This document shows positions 34,164 through 42,250 of a DNA stretch of 64,000 nucleotides, piece after piece. Location: the NCBI GenBank assembly GCA_040255465.1, contig JBDZVA010000004.1:248001-312000 (forward strand), written 5' to 3'. Origin of the DNA: UBA5793 sp040255465 (GTDB lineage Bacteria > Planctomycetota > Phycisphaerae > Phycisphaerales > UBA5793). Numbering within the stretch: the first letter of the stretch is position 1; the number at the start of each line of letters is the position of its first letter. Under the pieces are notes generated by a model. That model did no database searches. It saw only the letters and a list, made by a program, of their open reading frames with translations, and had not been told where the DNA came from. The position numbers and the translations under genes were made by a program.

Positions 34164-35528
34164 ATGTCTGACCTGTGGGAGAAGCAGCGGCGCGAGGCGC
34201 ATCGCAGAGTCGAGCCGCTCGCGGTTCGCATGCGGCCGCGCACGCTGGACGAGTTCGTCGGACAGCAGCACTTCCTCGGCCCCGGCAAGCTGCTGCGGCG
34301 CATGCTCGATGCCGATCGGCTGACCTCACTCATCCTCCACGGACCGCCGGGCACCGGCAAAACCACGTTGGCGGAAGTGCTGGCGAAGACGACGCGCAGC
34401 CGCTTCGAACGCGCCAACGCAGCCATGGTCGGCGTCAAAGAAGTTCGTCGCGTCATTGAAGAAGCGACGCGGGCCATAGAACTCTCCGGCGCGCGGACCG
34501 TGTTCTTTCTCGACGAGATCCACCGCTTCAACCGCGCCCAGCAGGATGTGCTGCTTTCCGATGTCGAGCGTGGCATCATCATCCTGATCGGCGCGACCAC
34601 GGAGAATCCCTACTTCGCCGTCAACTCAGCCCTGGTCAGTCGCAGTACGGTGTTTCGCTTTGAACCCCTGACGGTGGAAGATGTCGAATCGGTCGTGCGG
34701 CGAGCGATGGTCGATGCGGAGCGCGGCTACGGCAGCCTCGATCTCTGCGTCAGCGACGATGCGATCCATCACTGGGCCCTCATGTCCGACGGCGACGCGC
34801 GACGGGCGCTGGGCGCGCTGGAAGTGGCCGTGCTGTCCACCGCGAGTGGCGAGAAGCGCGAATCCGCCGGCCAGGACGCCATCGAAATCGATCTTCGCAT
34901 CGCCGAGGAATCCATCCAGCGCAAGGCGATCGTTTACGACGCGACGGGTGACGAGCATTACGACATCATCAGCGCGTTCATCAAGTCGATGCGCGGCAGC
35001 GACCCCGACGCAACGGCCTACTGGCTCGCGCGAATGGTGGTTGCGGGCGAGGATCCGCTGTTCATCGCGCGGCGCATCGCGATCCTGGCCAGTGAAGACA
35101 TCGGCAACGCCGACCCGCGCGCCATCCAGGTGGCCGCGGCGACTTATGAAATCGTCGAGCGCATCGGCTGGCCTGAGGCTCAGCTCACTCTGTCCCAGGC
35201 GGCGATCTACATGGCCATGGCCCCCAAGAGCAACGCGTCCGCCATGGCCATCTGGAATGCATGCAGCGACGTCAAGAATGGCCGCACGGTCGAAGTACCC
35301 CGCCAGTTGCGCGACACGCATTACAAGAGCGCCGGCAAACTCGGGCACGGCGAAGGATATGCCTACGCCCATGATCACGAGGGCGGCGTTGTGCCGGGGC
35401 AACATCTCGGCGTGGACAAGGTGTACTACGAACCGACAACCAACGGGCTGGAGGCGCGCATCAGCGAACGCCTGGCCGAACTTCGGCGGCTGCACGGGCA
35501 TCCCGCCGCAAAGCAGCAATCGGATTGA
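34164..35528 (+). CDS. rarA: Replication-associated recombination protein RarA (MgsA)
   Basis: A 454-residue AAA+ ATPase related to clamp loaders that works at stalled replication forks. The N-terminal motif is PLAVRMRPRTLDEFVGQQH. Walker A is GPPGTGKT at 60-67 and Walker B is FFLDEIHRFN. Sensor 1 lies in LIGATTENPYF. The C-terminal tetramerisation region contains EDIGNADPRAIQVA and DTHYKSAGKLGHGEGYAYAHD, both typical. The ATG at 34164 follows a strong -10 box (TACAAT, 34153-34158) by 5 nt, so the message is probably leaderless. The stop is adjacent to that of the converging diguanylate cyclase gene. Confidence 0.95.
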   Translation: MSDLWEKQRREAHRRVEPLAVRMRPRTLDEFVGQQHFLGPGKLLRRMLDADRLTSLILHGPPGTGKTTLAEVLAKTTRSRFERANAAMVGVKEVRRVIEEATRAIELSGARTVFFLDEIHRFNRAQQDVLLSDVERGIIILIGATTENPYFAVNSALVSRSTVFRFEPLTVEDVESVVRRAMVDAERGYGSLDLCVSDDAIHHWALMSDGDARRALGALEVAVLSTASGEKRESAGQDAIEIDLRIAEESIQRKAIVYDATGDEHYDIISAFIKSMRGSDPDATAYWLARMVVAGEDPLFIARRIAILASEDIGNADPRAIQVAAATYEIVERIGWPEAQLTLSQAAIYMAMAPKSNASAMAIWNACSDVKNGRTVEVPRQLRDTHYKSAGKLGHGEGYAYAHDHEGGVVPGQHLGVDKVYYEPTTNGLEARISERLAELRRLHGHPAAKQQSD

Positions 35529-36479
35529 TCAGGCCGTGCGCGATCGTGTCGTACTCAATCGCACGCCGTCTTCAGCCTTGGCGACGACGACGTGGTTGCG
35601 TCCGGTGCGCTTGGCCTGGTAGAGGGCGGTGTCGGTGGAGTTGAGCAGGGCCTCGGGCGACTTGATGGTCACCAGCGACAGGCTCGAGACGCCGAACGAC
35701 GCGGTCACGCGCAGGTCTTCGTGCTCCTGCCAGATCGCGCCTTCGACGCGGGCCCGGAAACGTTCGGCTACGCCTGTGGCTTCGACGTGATCCGTCTCGC
35801 TGAGAATGATGGCGAATTCTTCGCCGCCGTACCGGCAGACGATATCCTCGGACCGGGCCACGTCCTCGAACATGCGGGCCATTTCCTGCAGGACGTGATC
35901 GCCAAACGGATGCCCATAGGTGTCATTCAGCGCCTTGAAGTGATCAATGTCGGCCATGACGAGCGAGAGATGGCGACCATGCCGCCGGGCCGCCTCCACG
36001 CATTCACACAGGCGAACGTCGAGATGCGCGCGATTCCACAGACCGGTCAGCCCATCAAGGTGGGCGCGCTGGGCGAGCATCCGCACCAGCCGCTGCGTGC
36101 GCAGGGCTGATCGAACGCGGGCGCGCAGTTCAGCCATGTCAAAGGGCTTGGTCACGTAGTCCACGGCTCCCAGATCGAAGCCGCGCACCTTGTCCTCGCT
36201 GTCAACCGAGCCGGAGACGAAAATCACAGCGAGATCGTGCGTATGCGGGTCGCCCTTGATCTCGGCAAGAAGTTCGAAGCCCGATTTGTCGGGCAAGTCG
36301 ATGTCCAGCAGGATCAGTTCCGGAAGCACTTCGCGCGCCAGGCGCAGGCCTTCCGTTGCATTGGACGCGGTGAGGATGTCGAGGTTCTGATCGCGCAGCC
36401 TGATTTTCAGCAGGCGGTGGATATCGACGGAGTCGTCGACAATGAGCACCCGATATCGTTCGTGCGTACTTCCGGTCAT
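35529..36479 (-). CDS. Response regulator with GGDEF domain (diguanylate cyclase)
   Basis: A 316-residue two-domain protein. The receiver domain has the acidic pair Asp15-Asp16, the phosphoacceptor Asp59 (LLDIDLP) and Lys111 (TKPFD). The GGDEF domain has an intact active site GGEEF at 218-222 and the inhibitory c-di-GMP site RSED at 209-212, five residues before it. It is therefore likely an active, feedback-inhibited cyclase making c-di-GMP in response to phosphorylation. The HPt gene 37 nt upstream is the probable phosphodonor. No kinase is in the window. Confidence 0.94.
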   Translation of the reverse strand: MTGSTHERYRVLIVDDSVDIHRLLKIRLRDQNLDILTASNATEGLRLAREVLPELILLDIDLPDKSGFELLAEIKGDPHTHDLAVIFVSGSVDSEDKVRGFDLGAVDYVTKPFDMAELRARVRSALRTQRLVRMLAQRAHLDGLTGLWNRAHLDVRLCECVEAARRHGRHLSLVMADIDHFKALNDTYGHPFGDHVLQEMARMFEDVARSEDIVCRYGGEEFAIILSETDHVEATGVAERFRARVEGAIWQEHEDLRVTASFGVSSLSLVTIKSPEALLNSTDTALYQAKRTGRNHVVVAKAEDGVRLSTTRSRTA

Positions 36480-36516
36480 GTTGAGCACTGGTCCTGCATA
36501 TCGGTCTGAAATGAAG

Positions 36517-36837
36517 TCAAATGGCCGCGGCGCGCTTGCACAAGTCGGTGAGTTCATCGACGCAGCGCTGAATCTGGTCGATGGCGGCACCAGTTTTCAC
36601 CGCCGACTCGACTCGCGCGGCGCAGTCTCCGATGAGCGGAAAGCCATACCCCCCGCTGGCGCCCTTCAACTGGTGCGCCACGCGCTGCACCTGCTCGAGC
36701 GCGTTGGACTCCAGTCCGGTGCGCAGCACCGCAACGCGCTCGGGCAGTTCATTGACGAACAGCTCGACAAGATCCTGCATGTCCGGATCGTCCGCGAACT
36801 CGCTGAGCAGAAGATCTCTGGGTTTGCCGTTGGCCAT
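36517..36837 (-). CDS. HPt phosphotransfer protein
   Basis: A 106-residue single-domain phosphotransfer protein starting MANGKPRDLLLSEFADDP. The phosphorylated histidine is His55 in HQLKGASGGYGF, the standard HPt motif. Four helices are expected from the pattern. It precedes and is probably co-transcribed with the REC-GGDEF gene, so it likely relays phosphate from an unlinked hybrid kinase to that cyclase. The ATG at 36837 follows a purine-rich stretch GGGGGTGGGGG. Leftward extension is not needed for the domain. Confidence 0.9.
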   Translation of the reverse strand: MANGKPRDLLLSEFADDPDMQDLVELFVNELPERVAVLRTGLESNALEQVQRVAHQLKGASGGYGFPLIGDCAARVESAVKTGAAIDQIQRCVDELTDLCKRAAAI

Positions 36838-37045
36838 GGCCCCCACCCCCATGAATGCCGCTCGGGTCAGAAACAACCGGAGCATCACCGATTCCATCGG
36901 CTGGATCGAAAGCCCGATTTCGTTGAATCAATCAGGATGGGGGGTGAAGTTCATCCACATTGATCGCCCCGGCGATTTCCGTCAGGCAACCTCCGGCAAG
37001 GTGCGATAACCAAGCGCGTATGGCCAGCATTGCAAATCCAACCGG

Positions 37046-38569
37046 TCAGAAATTGCGACGCAGCAGCGGGTAGAGCGATCGATAGCGGCGGCGAATATCG
37101 GGGTAAGCCAACGCCGCAGGCCCGGGCGCCGTGCGCTGGGCATGGGTCTGGACCAGTCGCGCCGCATCTGGCGTACTCCTGAACACGCCCGCGCCGACGC
37201 CGCCGAGCAGGGCGGCCCCCATCGCCGCTCCGTGAGGCGAATCACACGTCGTGACAGGCTCGTTGAACACGTCGGCAATCATCTGCCGCCACATCGCGCT
37301 TCGGGCTCCACCGCCGGAAACGCGAATCTCCGTGGGCTGCACACCGGCCTCGCGCAGCAGATCGAGGCAGTCGCACAAGCCAAACGTAATGCCTTCGAGC
37401 ACCGCTCTCGCGAGATGCGGTCGGCGATGGGTGAGCGACAGGCCACAAAACACGCCGCGCGCGTTCGGGTCGTTGTGAGGCGTGCGCTCGCCGGTGAGAT
37501 AGGGCAGGAAGATCAGTCCCTCGGCGCCAGGTGCAATAGGCGATGCCTCCTCGGTCAGCAGGTCGTAGGGATCCTTGCCCAGATAACACGAATGCTCGTT
37601 GAACTCATCGCCGAGCAGATCGCGGAACCAGCGCAGACTGCCACCCGCGCTGAGCATCACACCCATGAGGTGCCACATGCCCGGCACCGCGTGACAGAAA
37701 GCATGTAAGCGACCATGTGGCTCGGGCCGATAGGTGTGGCTCGGCGCAAAGACGACGCCCGATGTGCCGATCGTGACGCACACGGTTCCCTCGTCAATGA
37801 TGCCCGAACCGACCGCCTGCGCCGCCTGGTCACCGCCGCCGGCCGCGATGGGCGTGCCTTCGAGCAGTCCGAGTTCGCGCGCAGCTTCGGCGCTTAATCG
37901 CGACGATGCCACATCACACTCCGTCACCGTCGGCAGCCAGCCCTGGGGAATGTTCAGCGCTTCGAGCACCTCGCGCGACCACGCGCGGTGCGCGACATCG
38001 AGCAACAGGGTTCCGGATGCATCGGCCACGTCAGTGAAGCGCTTCCCACTCATGCGATAGCGAATGTAATCCTTGGGCAGCAGAATCGAGGCGATGCGGG
38101 CATACGCCTCCGGCTCATGCTCTCGCATCCAGAGAATCTTGGGTGCCGTGAAACCGGTCAGCGCGATGTTCCCGGTGAGTTGAATGAGTCGCTCTTGCCC
38201 GATCGTGCGTGTGATCAGGTCGCACTCGGCCGCAGTGCGCTGATCGTTCCACAGAATCGCCGGACGGATCACCTCGCCCGCGCCGTCGAGCGTCACCAGG
38301 CCATGCATCTGCCCGCTCAGCCCGATCGCGGCGATGCGTTTGGGATCGACGCGCTCCGTCTCCATGACCTGCCGCACGCCCTGCACCGTCGCACGCCACC
38401 AATCGTGTGGATCCTGCTCGCACCAGTTGGGCCGGGGCATGTGCAGCGGATACTCGACTGTCCGATGGACAAATGCGTTCGCGTCGCGTCCATCGACGAG
38501 CAGCACCTTGGTGCCCGTCGTGCCGATGTCGATGCCCAGGAGAAGCGGTGCGTGATTCGGTTCGTTCAC
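37046..38569 (-). CDS. xylB: Xylulokinase
   Basis: A 507-residue FGGY-family sugar kinase phosphorylating D-xylulose. The ATP-site start is LLLGIDIGTTGTKVLLVD. The xylulokinase-like motif GLSGQMHGLVTLD is followed by ILWNDQRTAAEC. The second phosphate loop is GTSGVVF and the FGGY tail motif is RVSGGGARSAMWRQM with GAAMGAALL. The GTG at 38569 has GGAG 10 nt upstream and fits family N-termini; the longer ATG frame does not. A xylose-isomerase-like gene lies 2.2 kb upstream on the same strand, supporting pentose use. Confidence 0.9.
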   Translation of the reverse strand: MNEPNHAPLLLGIDIGTTGTKVLLVDGRDANAFVHRTVEYPLHMPRPNWCEQDPHDWWRATVQGVRQVMETERVDPKRIAAIGLSGQMHGLVTLDGAGEVIRPAILWNDQRTAAECDLITRTIGQERLIQLTGNIALTGFTAPKILWMREHEPEAYARIASILLPKDYIRYRMSGKRFTDVADASGTLLLDVAHRAWSREVLEALNIPQGWLPTVTECDVASSRLSAEAARELGLLEGTPIAAGGGDQAAQAVGSGIIDEGTVCVTIGTSGVVFAPSHTYRPEPHGRLHAFCHAVPGMWHLMGVMLSAGGSLRWFRDLLGDEFNEHSCYLGKDPYDLLTEEASPIAPGAEGLIFLPYLTGERTPHNDPNARGVFCGLSLTHRRPHLARAVLEGITFGLCDCLDLLREAGVQPTEIRVSGGGARSAMWRQMIADVFNEPVTTCDSPHGAAMGAALLGGVGAGVFRSTPDAARLVQTHAQRTAPGPAALAYPDIRRRYRSLYPLLRRNF

Positions 38570-38762
38570 GAGGCAGGATCTCCGGTGACGTTTGGCAGTC
38601 ACCGACGGCCGGTCGCGGCGCTGCCGATGGCTTCCCAACATCGTACCGGAGCAACGGCCCGAAAAACCACGGATGCGCGAGCGTCCCTGCGAAAACGAAC
38701 GCAACCCGCCAGTGGACGGGTCGCGATTCGGGCAAACTCAGTTGAGCCGCGAACCGAGGCGG

Positions 38763-39854
38763 TCAGCGGGCTTCGAGTCCGACGTAGAGATGCCGCGGGT
38801 CGCGGCGATAGTACTCGACCGTCCGCCCGATGTACCCGGGCTTGAACGCCGTCTTGAGGCGGTCGATGGCGGCGTCGTACTGGTAGACATACATGCCGCT
38901 GAAGCGCGATCCCCACGCCCACGCGAGCGTCGTCGGGCGCGTGGGGTGGCAGGTCATCTCCGGCCCATTGGTGATTGTCACGTCAGGGCCATTGTCGACC
39001 TTGGGCTCGAAGGTCTGCCCGCCGTCGGTGGACAGGTAGAAGTGCTTCCCGCCGGACGGGTGACCGCCGTCCGCCTGATCGAGATCGAGCGCCATCACCC
39101 AGACATAGTCGGAGTTGACGGGAGAGATGACGGCGTTGAACAGATTCACCGGGCCCTCTGTCTCGGACAGACCGAGGCAGGACGCCCAGTGCTGACCACC
39201 ATCAAACGTGACCCAGCCGCCGTCCCGGGCCGCGCCGAACACGGCGTGATCGAGATTGTTCGGGTCGAACGCCATGCGATAAGTGAGACTGCCGGCCGGG
39301 GGCGCCACGCCGATGGGACTCCACGACACGCCGCCATCGGTCGAGTCATAGATCTGGCCGCGGTCCGACGAGAGTCGAACGTGGCGTGCGTCAAAGGGGT
39401 CGGCGCCGAGGCCGAGGATGCTGCCGACGGGCGCGCGAAGCCGGGTCGCCTGGAATCGCTGGCCAACATAATCGACGCGATAGAGCGTTTCGCGATTGAC
39501 GCCAAAGGCATAGGCTCCGCCGCCCGGCGCCGGAGCGATGTTGAGCGGCCACTCGTCAAAGCCGAGTGTGGCCACGATCGACCACGAGCAGCCCTCATTC
39601 TTTGACGCGATGAGGTTGCCGCCGCTCTCCATGAGCATGAACCCCGGGACGTCGAGATTCTTCAGACCCATCGTCACGAAGTAGTTCGGATAAGGCGTCC
39701 CCCGCCAGGTGAACAACTGGCTGCCGTCCAGCGCGAAGGCCAGGGCCGGGTTACCGCCATTGGCTCCACACGGGGGCAGCGCAGCCCGGGCGATGGAGGT
39801 CCCGCCGAGCGCAACAAGGCCGGCGGCGGCGAGGGACAAAGGCTTCAACGTCAT
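38763..39854 (-). CDS. Exported Asp-box (sialidase-like) propeller protein
   Basis: A 363-residue protein with a signal peptide (LSLAAAGLVALGGTSIARAA). The mature part is a beta propeller with BNR/Asp-box turns: DSTDGGVSW and LSTDGGQTF are clear, and SKNEGCSW and TFDGGQHW are variants. Such folds occur in sialidases and in photosystem-assembly-like proteins. The sialidase arginine triad was not identified, so enzyme activity is not claimed. It lies between xylB and a zinc-ribbon gene on the same strand. Confidence 0.75.
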   Translation of the reverse strand: MTLKPLSLAAAGLVALGGTSIARAALPPCGANGGNPALAFALDGSQLFTWRGTPYPNYFVTMGLKNLDVPGFMLMESGGNLIASKNEGCSWSIVATLGFDEWPLNIAPAPGGGAYAFGVNRETLYRVDYVGQRFQATRLRAPVGSILGLGADPFDARHVRLSSDRGQIYDSTDGGVSWSPIGVAPPAGSLTYRMAFDPNNLDHAVFGAARDGGWVTFDGGQHWASCLGLSETEGPVNLFNAVISPVNSDYVWVMALDLDQADGGHPSGGKHFYLSTDGGQTFEPKVDNGPDVTITNGPEMTCHPTRPTTLAWAWGSRFSGMYVYQYDAAIDRLKTAFKPGYIGRTVEYYRRDPRHLYVGLEAR

Positions 39855-40119
39855 GTTTGATGTTCTCCCGTTTCAAAAAGTTGGTGCGTCGATTGGAAGT
39901 CCACCGACCGCGGACCGGGCCCGACGGCGGACGCCGGGCTGGTGTTCATCATTCGTATCTGATGCGAAAGGTGCTGCGGCGGTTTCCGCAGTTTGGCAGT
40001 TTTTGCGCCAGGTACAGGGTTCTACCCTACGCGGCGGTGACACTGCCCGGCGGCGTCTCCGGGGCGCGTGCTCGGGAGGAAACGAGCAACTCCATGGTGC
40101 CGATGCGAATGGCGAGAAG

Positions 40120-40725
40120 TCAGGATGGCCACTCATGATGTTTCTGGTGCTCGGAAGTAGACTGGCACTTGTGGTCTCGCGGTGTGATTGAGTCAACGAG
40201 TTGCCCGCATTCTGGACATCGCGCGCTTGCCAGATTGGTTAAGTCATAACCACACGAACTACAGATACCGGCTTGAATATGCGTTCGTCTGAGCAGCCAT
40301 TTCCCGCCGAAGGAGCCAGCAATGGCGGAGAGGATCATCGCCAGGAATGCAAGGAGTCCCCAGGGATTGATCGCCCAAATGAACCACGACATCGGCAGCG
40401 CCGCGAGCGACGAGATCGGATCGCCAGTGTAGATGCACACGCCGATGATGGCGCCGATCTGAGCGGCACCGAATCCGGATGCACCCAAGACCGCACGCGA
40501 TGCCCGGTCAGGGCTGGCAACGCAGCCAATGAACAGAACAGGAATGAGGACAACGCATACAACTGGTTCGATCGCAAGCCAGCCAAGCACGCCCCGTCCG
40601 CATGCATCGTACATGAACTTGCACGCGGTGACACCGGAGATCACGACGGCGACGACGACTTTGAGCAATAGCGAGGTACGATGAACGGCTCTGACTGCAC
40701 GACAAAGTGGGCTGTGTCGGTTCAT
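40120..40725 (-). CDS. Membrane protein with C-terminal zinc ribbon
   Basis: A 201-residue protein with about four membrane spans: SLLLKVVVAVVISGV, VVCVVLIPVLFIGCVA, GAAQIGAIIGVCIY and PWGLLAFLAMILSAIAGS. A C-terminal ribbon follows, CSSCGYDLTN then ARCPECGQL. CGYDLxxL...CPECG is the same motif type as in the protein at 25355. The ATG at 40725 lies 9 nt after the -10 box of the promoter at 40735-40763. Base use looks less GC-rich than in the neighbours. Function unknown. Confidence 0.72.
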   Translation of the reverse strand: MNRHSPLCRAVRAVHRTSLLLKVVVAVVISGVTACKFMYDACGRGVLGWLAIEPVVCVVLIPVLFIGCVASPDRASRAVLGASGFGAAQIGAIIGVCIYTGDPISSLAALPMSWFIWAINPWGLLAFLAMILSAIAGSFGGKWLLRRTHIQAGICSSCGYDLTNLASARCPECGQLVDSITPRDHKCQSTSEHQKHHEWPS

Positions 40726-40734
40726 CGGAGTCCT

Positions 40735-40763
40735 GAGATATGGTGACAACGCCCAATCGTCAA
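40735..40763 (-). promoter_or_regulatory. Promoter of the zinc-ribbon gene at 40725
   Basis: The -35 TTGACG (40758-40763) and the -10 TATCTC (40735-40740) are 17 bp apart. The -10 ends 9 nt before the ATG. Confidence 0.45.
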
Positions 40764-40782
40764 GTTGATTCCTCAGTACACA

Positions 40783-41928
40783 CTAAAGCGGTCGCTTCAG
40801 GGGTCGCAGCTGCTGAGCATTCCCCGCACGCGCACGAATCAGGTGCGCCTCGAGCCAGCCGCGTGCTTTATCTGGATGTTCGTGCGAGTACAGGATCGCC
40901 TCGTGATCCACATTGTTGATCCGGTCGTTCGCGGCCCGGATCGCATCCATTGAGTTGCGCAAGCCGATCTCGACGGGCATGCGCTCGGGGTTGATGTCGA
41001 TGCCGAAGTAGCCGGTGTATCCATACATCTTCATCGTGTACAGCAGCGCTTCGGTCTGCTCGGGTGAGAGCACGCTGACGTTGAGATCCTGGTCGTAGTT
41101 GCCAAGCGGCTGACTGTTCCAGTGGCTGTGCGCCAAGCGCCCTTCGCTCAGCGGCCAACTGAACGCATACGCGAGATCTTCAAAGCCCATGAGCACGTGT
41201 CCAACCTCTGGATTCATGCACACGAGTTTGTGACCCTCATCAAGCAGGCGGCGATTCTCCTTCGCCTTGAGCATCGATTCAACCTGATGGCCGAGCAGCA
41301 CGCCTTCGGGCGTCGTGCCAAACAGAATGCGGCCGCGCGGCTCGTAGGGCTTGGGCTCGAACGCAATGCGCACGCCCGGCTCGGCATCCATCGCTTCGGC
41401 CAACCCTTCAGCAAACCGACCTCGCATAGCGGCAAAATCCACGCCGAACGGATTCTCATACCCGTCGATGCCCGGCCACACCACGGCAAAGTCTGTATCG
41501 AGTTGACGATTCATCCGCAGCGCGCCCTTGGTGCGCTCGATCGCATTGCGCCGTGGCTGCTTGAGCGGGCTTGAGAGCGACCCCCATTCAAACTGCTCAT
41601 CCCAGAACAGCAGCGGAATAACAGTCAGCAATCGAATGCCCGTATCGCGGCTGAACGCCTTCCACAGGTCGGCGTTGTCTTCGTTGATCTCGTTGGGGTA
41701 ATGCGCTTCGAGCGCGCTCAGGCCGTGGTCCGCGAGCGTCGCCGCGATGTCCAGGCGCTCCTCGATGGTGCGATCCGGCTGGTACTTGGCGTGAAAGCGG
41801 CTGTGCGCCGGCGAGAAGAACCAGATCCCCGCGGAGAACTTGAGATCGAGTTCGAACGACTGCAGGTGCTTGAGCATCTCGGCCGAGTTGCGACGAACAG
41901 CCTGCGAACGAAGATCGAGAAGCGGCAT
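40783..41928 (-). CDS. Xylose-isomerase-like TIM-barrel protein
   Basis: A 381-residue sugar-isomerase-type barrel, close in length to actinobacterial XylA. The metal-site segments seen are FEPKPYEPRGR (Glu), NPEVGHVLMG (Glu and His), AHSHWNSQPL and GIDINPERMPVEIG (Asp). The WPGIDGYENPFGVD region resembles the XylA sequence WGGREGYE. The second ATG (41928) has AGGAG six nt upstream; one codon earlier is possible. It may convert xylose to xylulose for XylB, but rhamnose or other sugar isomerase activity is not ruled out. A TATACT box lies at 41969-41974. Confidence 0.75.
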   Translation of the reverse strand: MPLLDLRSQAVRRNSAEMLKHLQSFELDLKFSAGIWFFSPAHSRFHAKYQPDRTIEERLDIAATLADHGLSALEAHYPNEINEDNADLWKAFSRDTGIRLLTVIPLLFWDEQFEWGSLSSPLKQPRRNAIERTKGALRMNRQLDTDFAVVWPGIDGYENPFGVDFAAMRGRFAEGLAEAMDAEPGVRIAFEPKPYEPRGRILFGTTPEGVLLGHQVESMLKAKENRRLLDEGHKLVCMNPEVGHVLMGFEDLAYAFSWPLSEGRLAHSHWNSQPLGNYDQDLNVSVLSPEQTEALLYTMKMYGYTGYFGIDINPERMPVEIGLRNSMDAIRAANDRINNVDHEAILYSHEHPDKARGWLEAHLIRARAGNAQQLRPLKRPL

Positions 41929-42068
41929 CATGAACTCCTGAGCAGCGACATCGGACGAATACAGGCGCAGTATACTGGCGGGCGCTGTGCCGGTCCGGCG
42001 GGGTTGTGACTTCAATTCCAAAAGTTCTCGGAACCGAGACCCCGCCAGTGAGCGAATGGGTAGACATT

Positions 42069-42095
42069 GGGTCGGGCGATCTCTTCGCCCATCCC
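42069..42095 (+). terminator. Hairpin in the intergenic region before the FG-GAP genes
   Basis: GGG-tc-GGGCGA pairs with TCGCCC-at-CCC around a 5-nt loop, with a T-rich stretch (TTCTCTTTTCTC) shortly after. It precedes the promoter at 42114 and could insulate it from readthrough. The rest of the 41929-42250 gap holds only promoter elements. Confidence 0.35.
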
Positions 42096-42113
42096 GTGGG
42101 GTTCTCTTTTCTC

Positions 42114-42142
42114 TTGCGTTTGACGCGACAATTCATTAAGAT
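42114..42142 (+). promoter_or_regulatory. Promoter of the tandem FG-GAP genes
   Basis: The -35 TTGCGT (42114-42119), a 17-bp spacer and the -10 TAAGAT (42137-42142) lie 108 nt before the start codon at 42251. Confidence 0.4.
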
Positions 42143-42250
42143 GGTCAACTGACAGGCTCATGGGGCCTGCGACGGGCTGAAGTTGTTCGCCTCCGGTTCG
42201 TGGCGTCGGGGTGGGGTGATTGAACGGAGTCCTTTCGAAGGAGACGGTTC

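Noticed and set aside
39960..40030. Small inverted repeats (CTGCGG..CCGCAG and AGGG..CCCT) after the zinc-ribbon gene.
   Set aside because: Stems of 4-6 bp are expected by chance in such GC-rich sequence.
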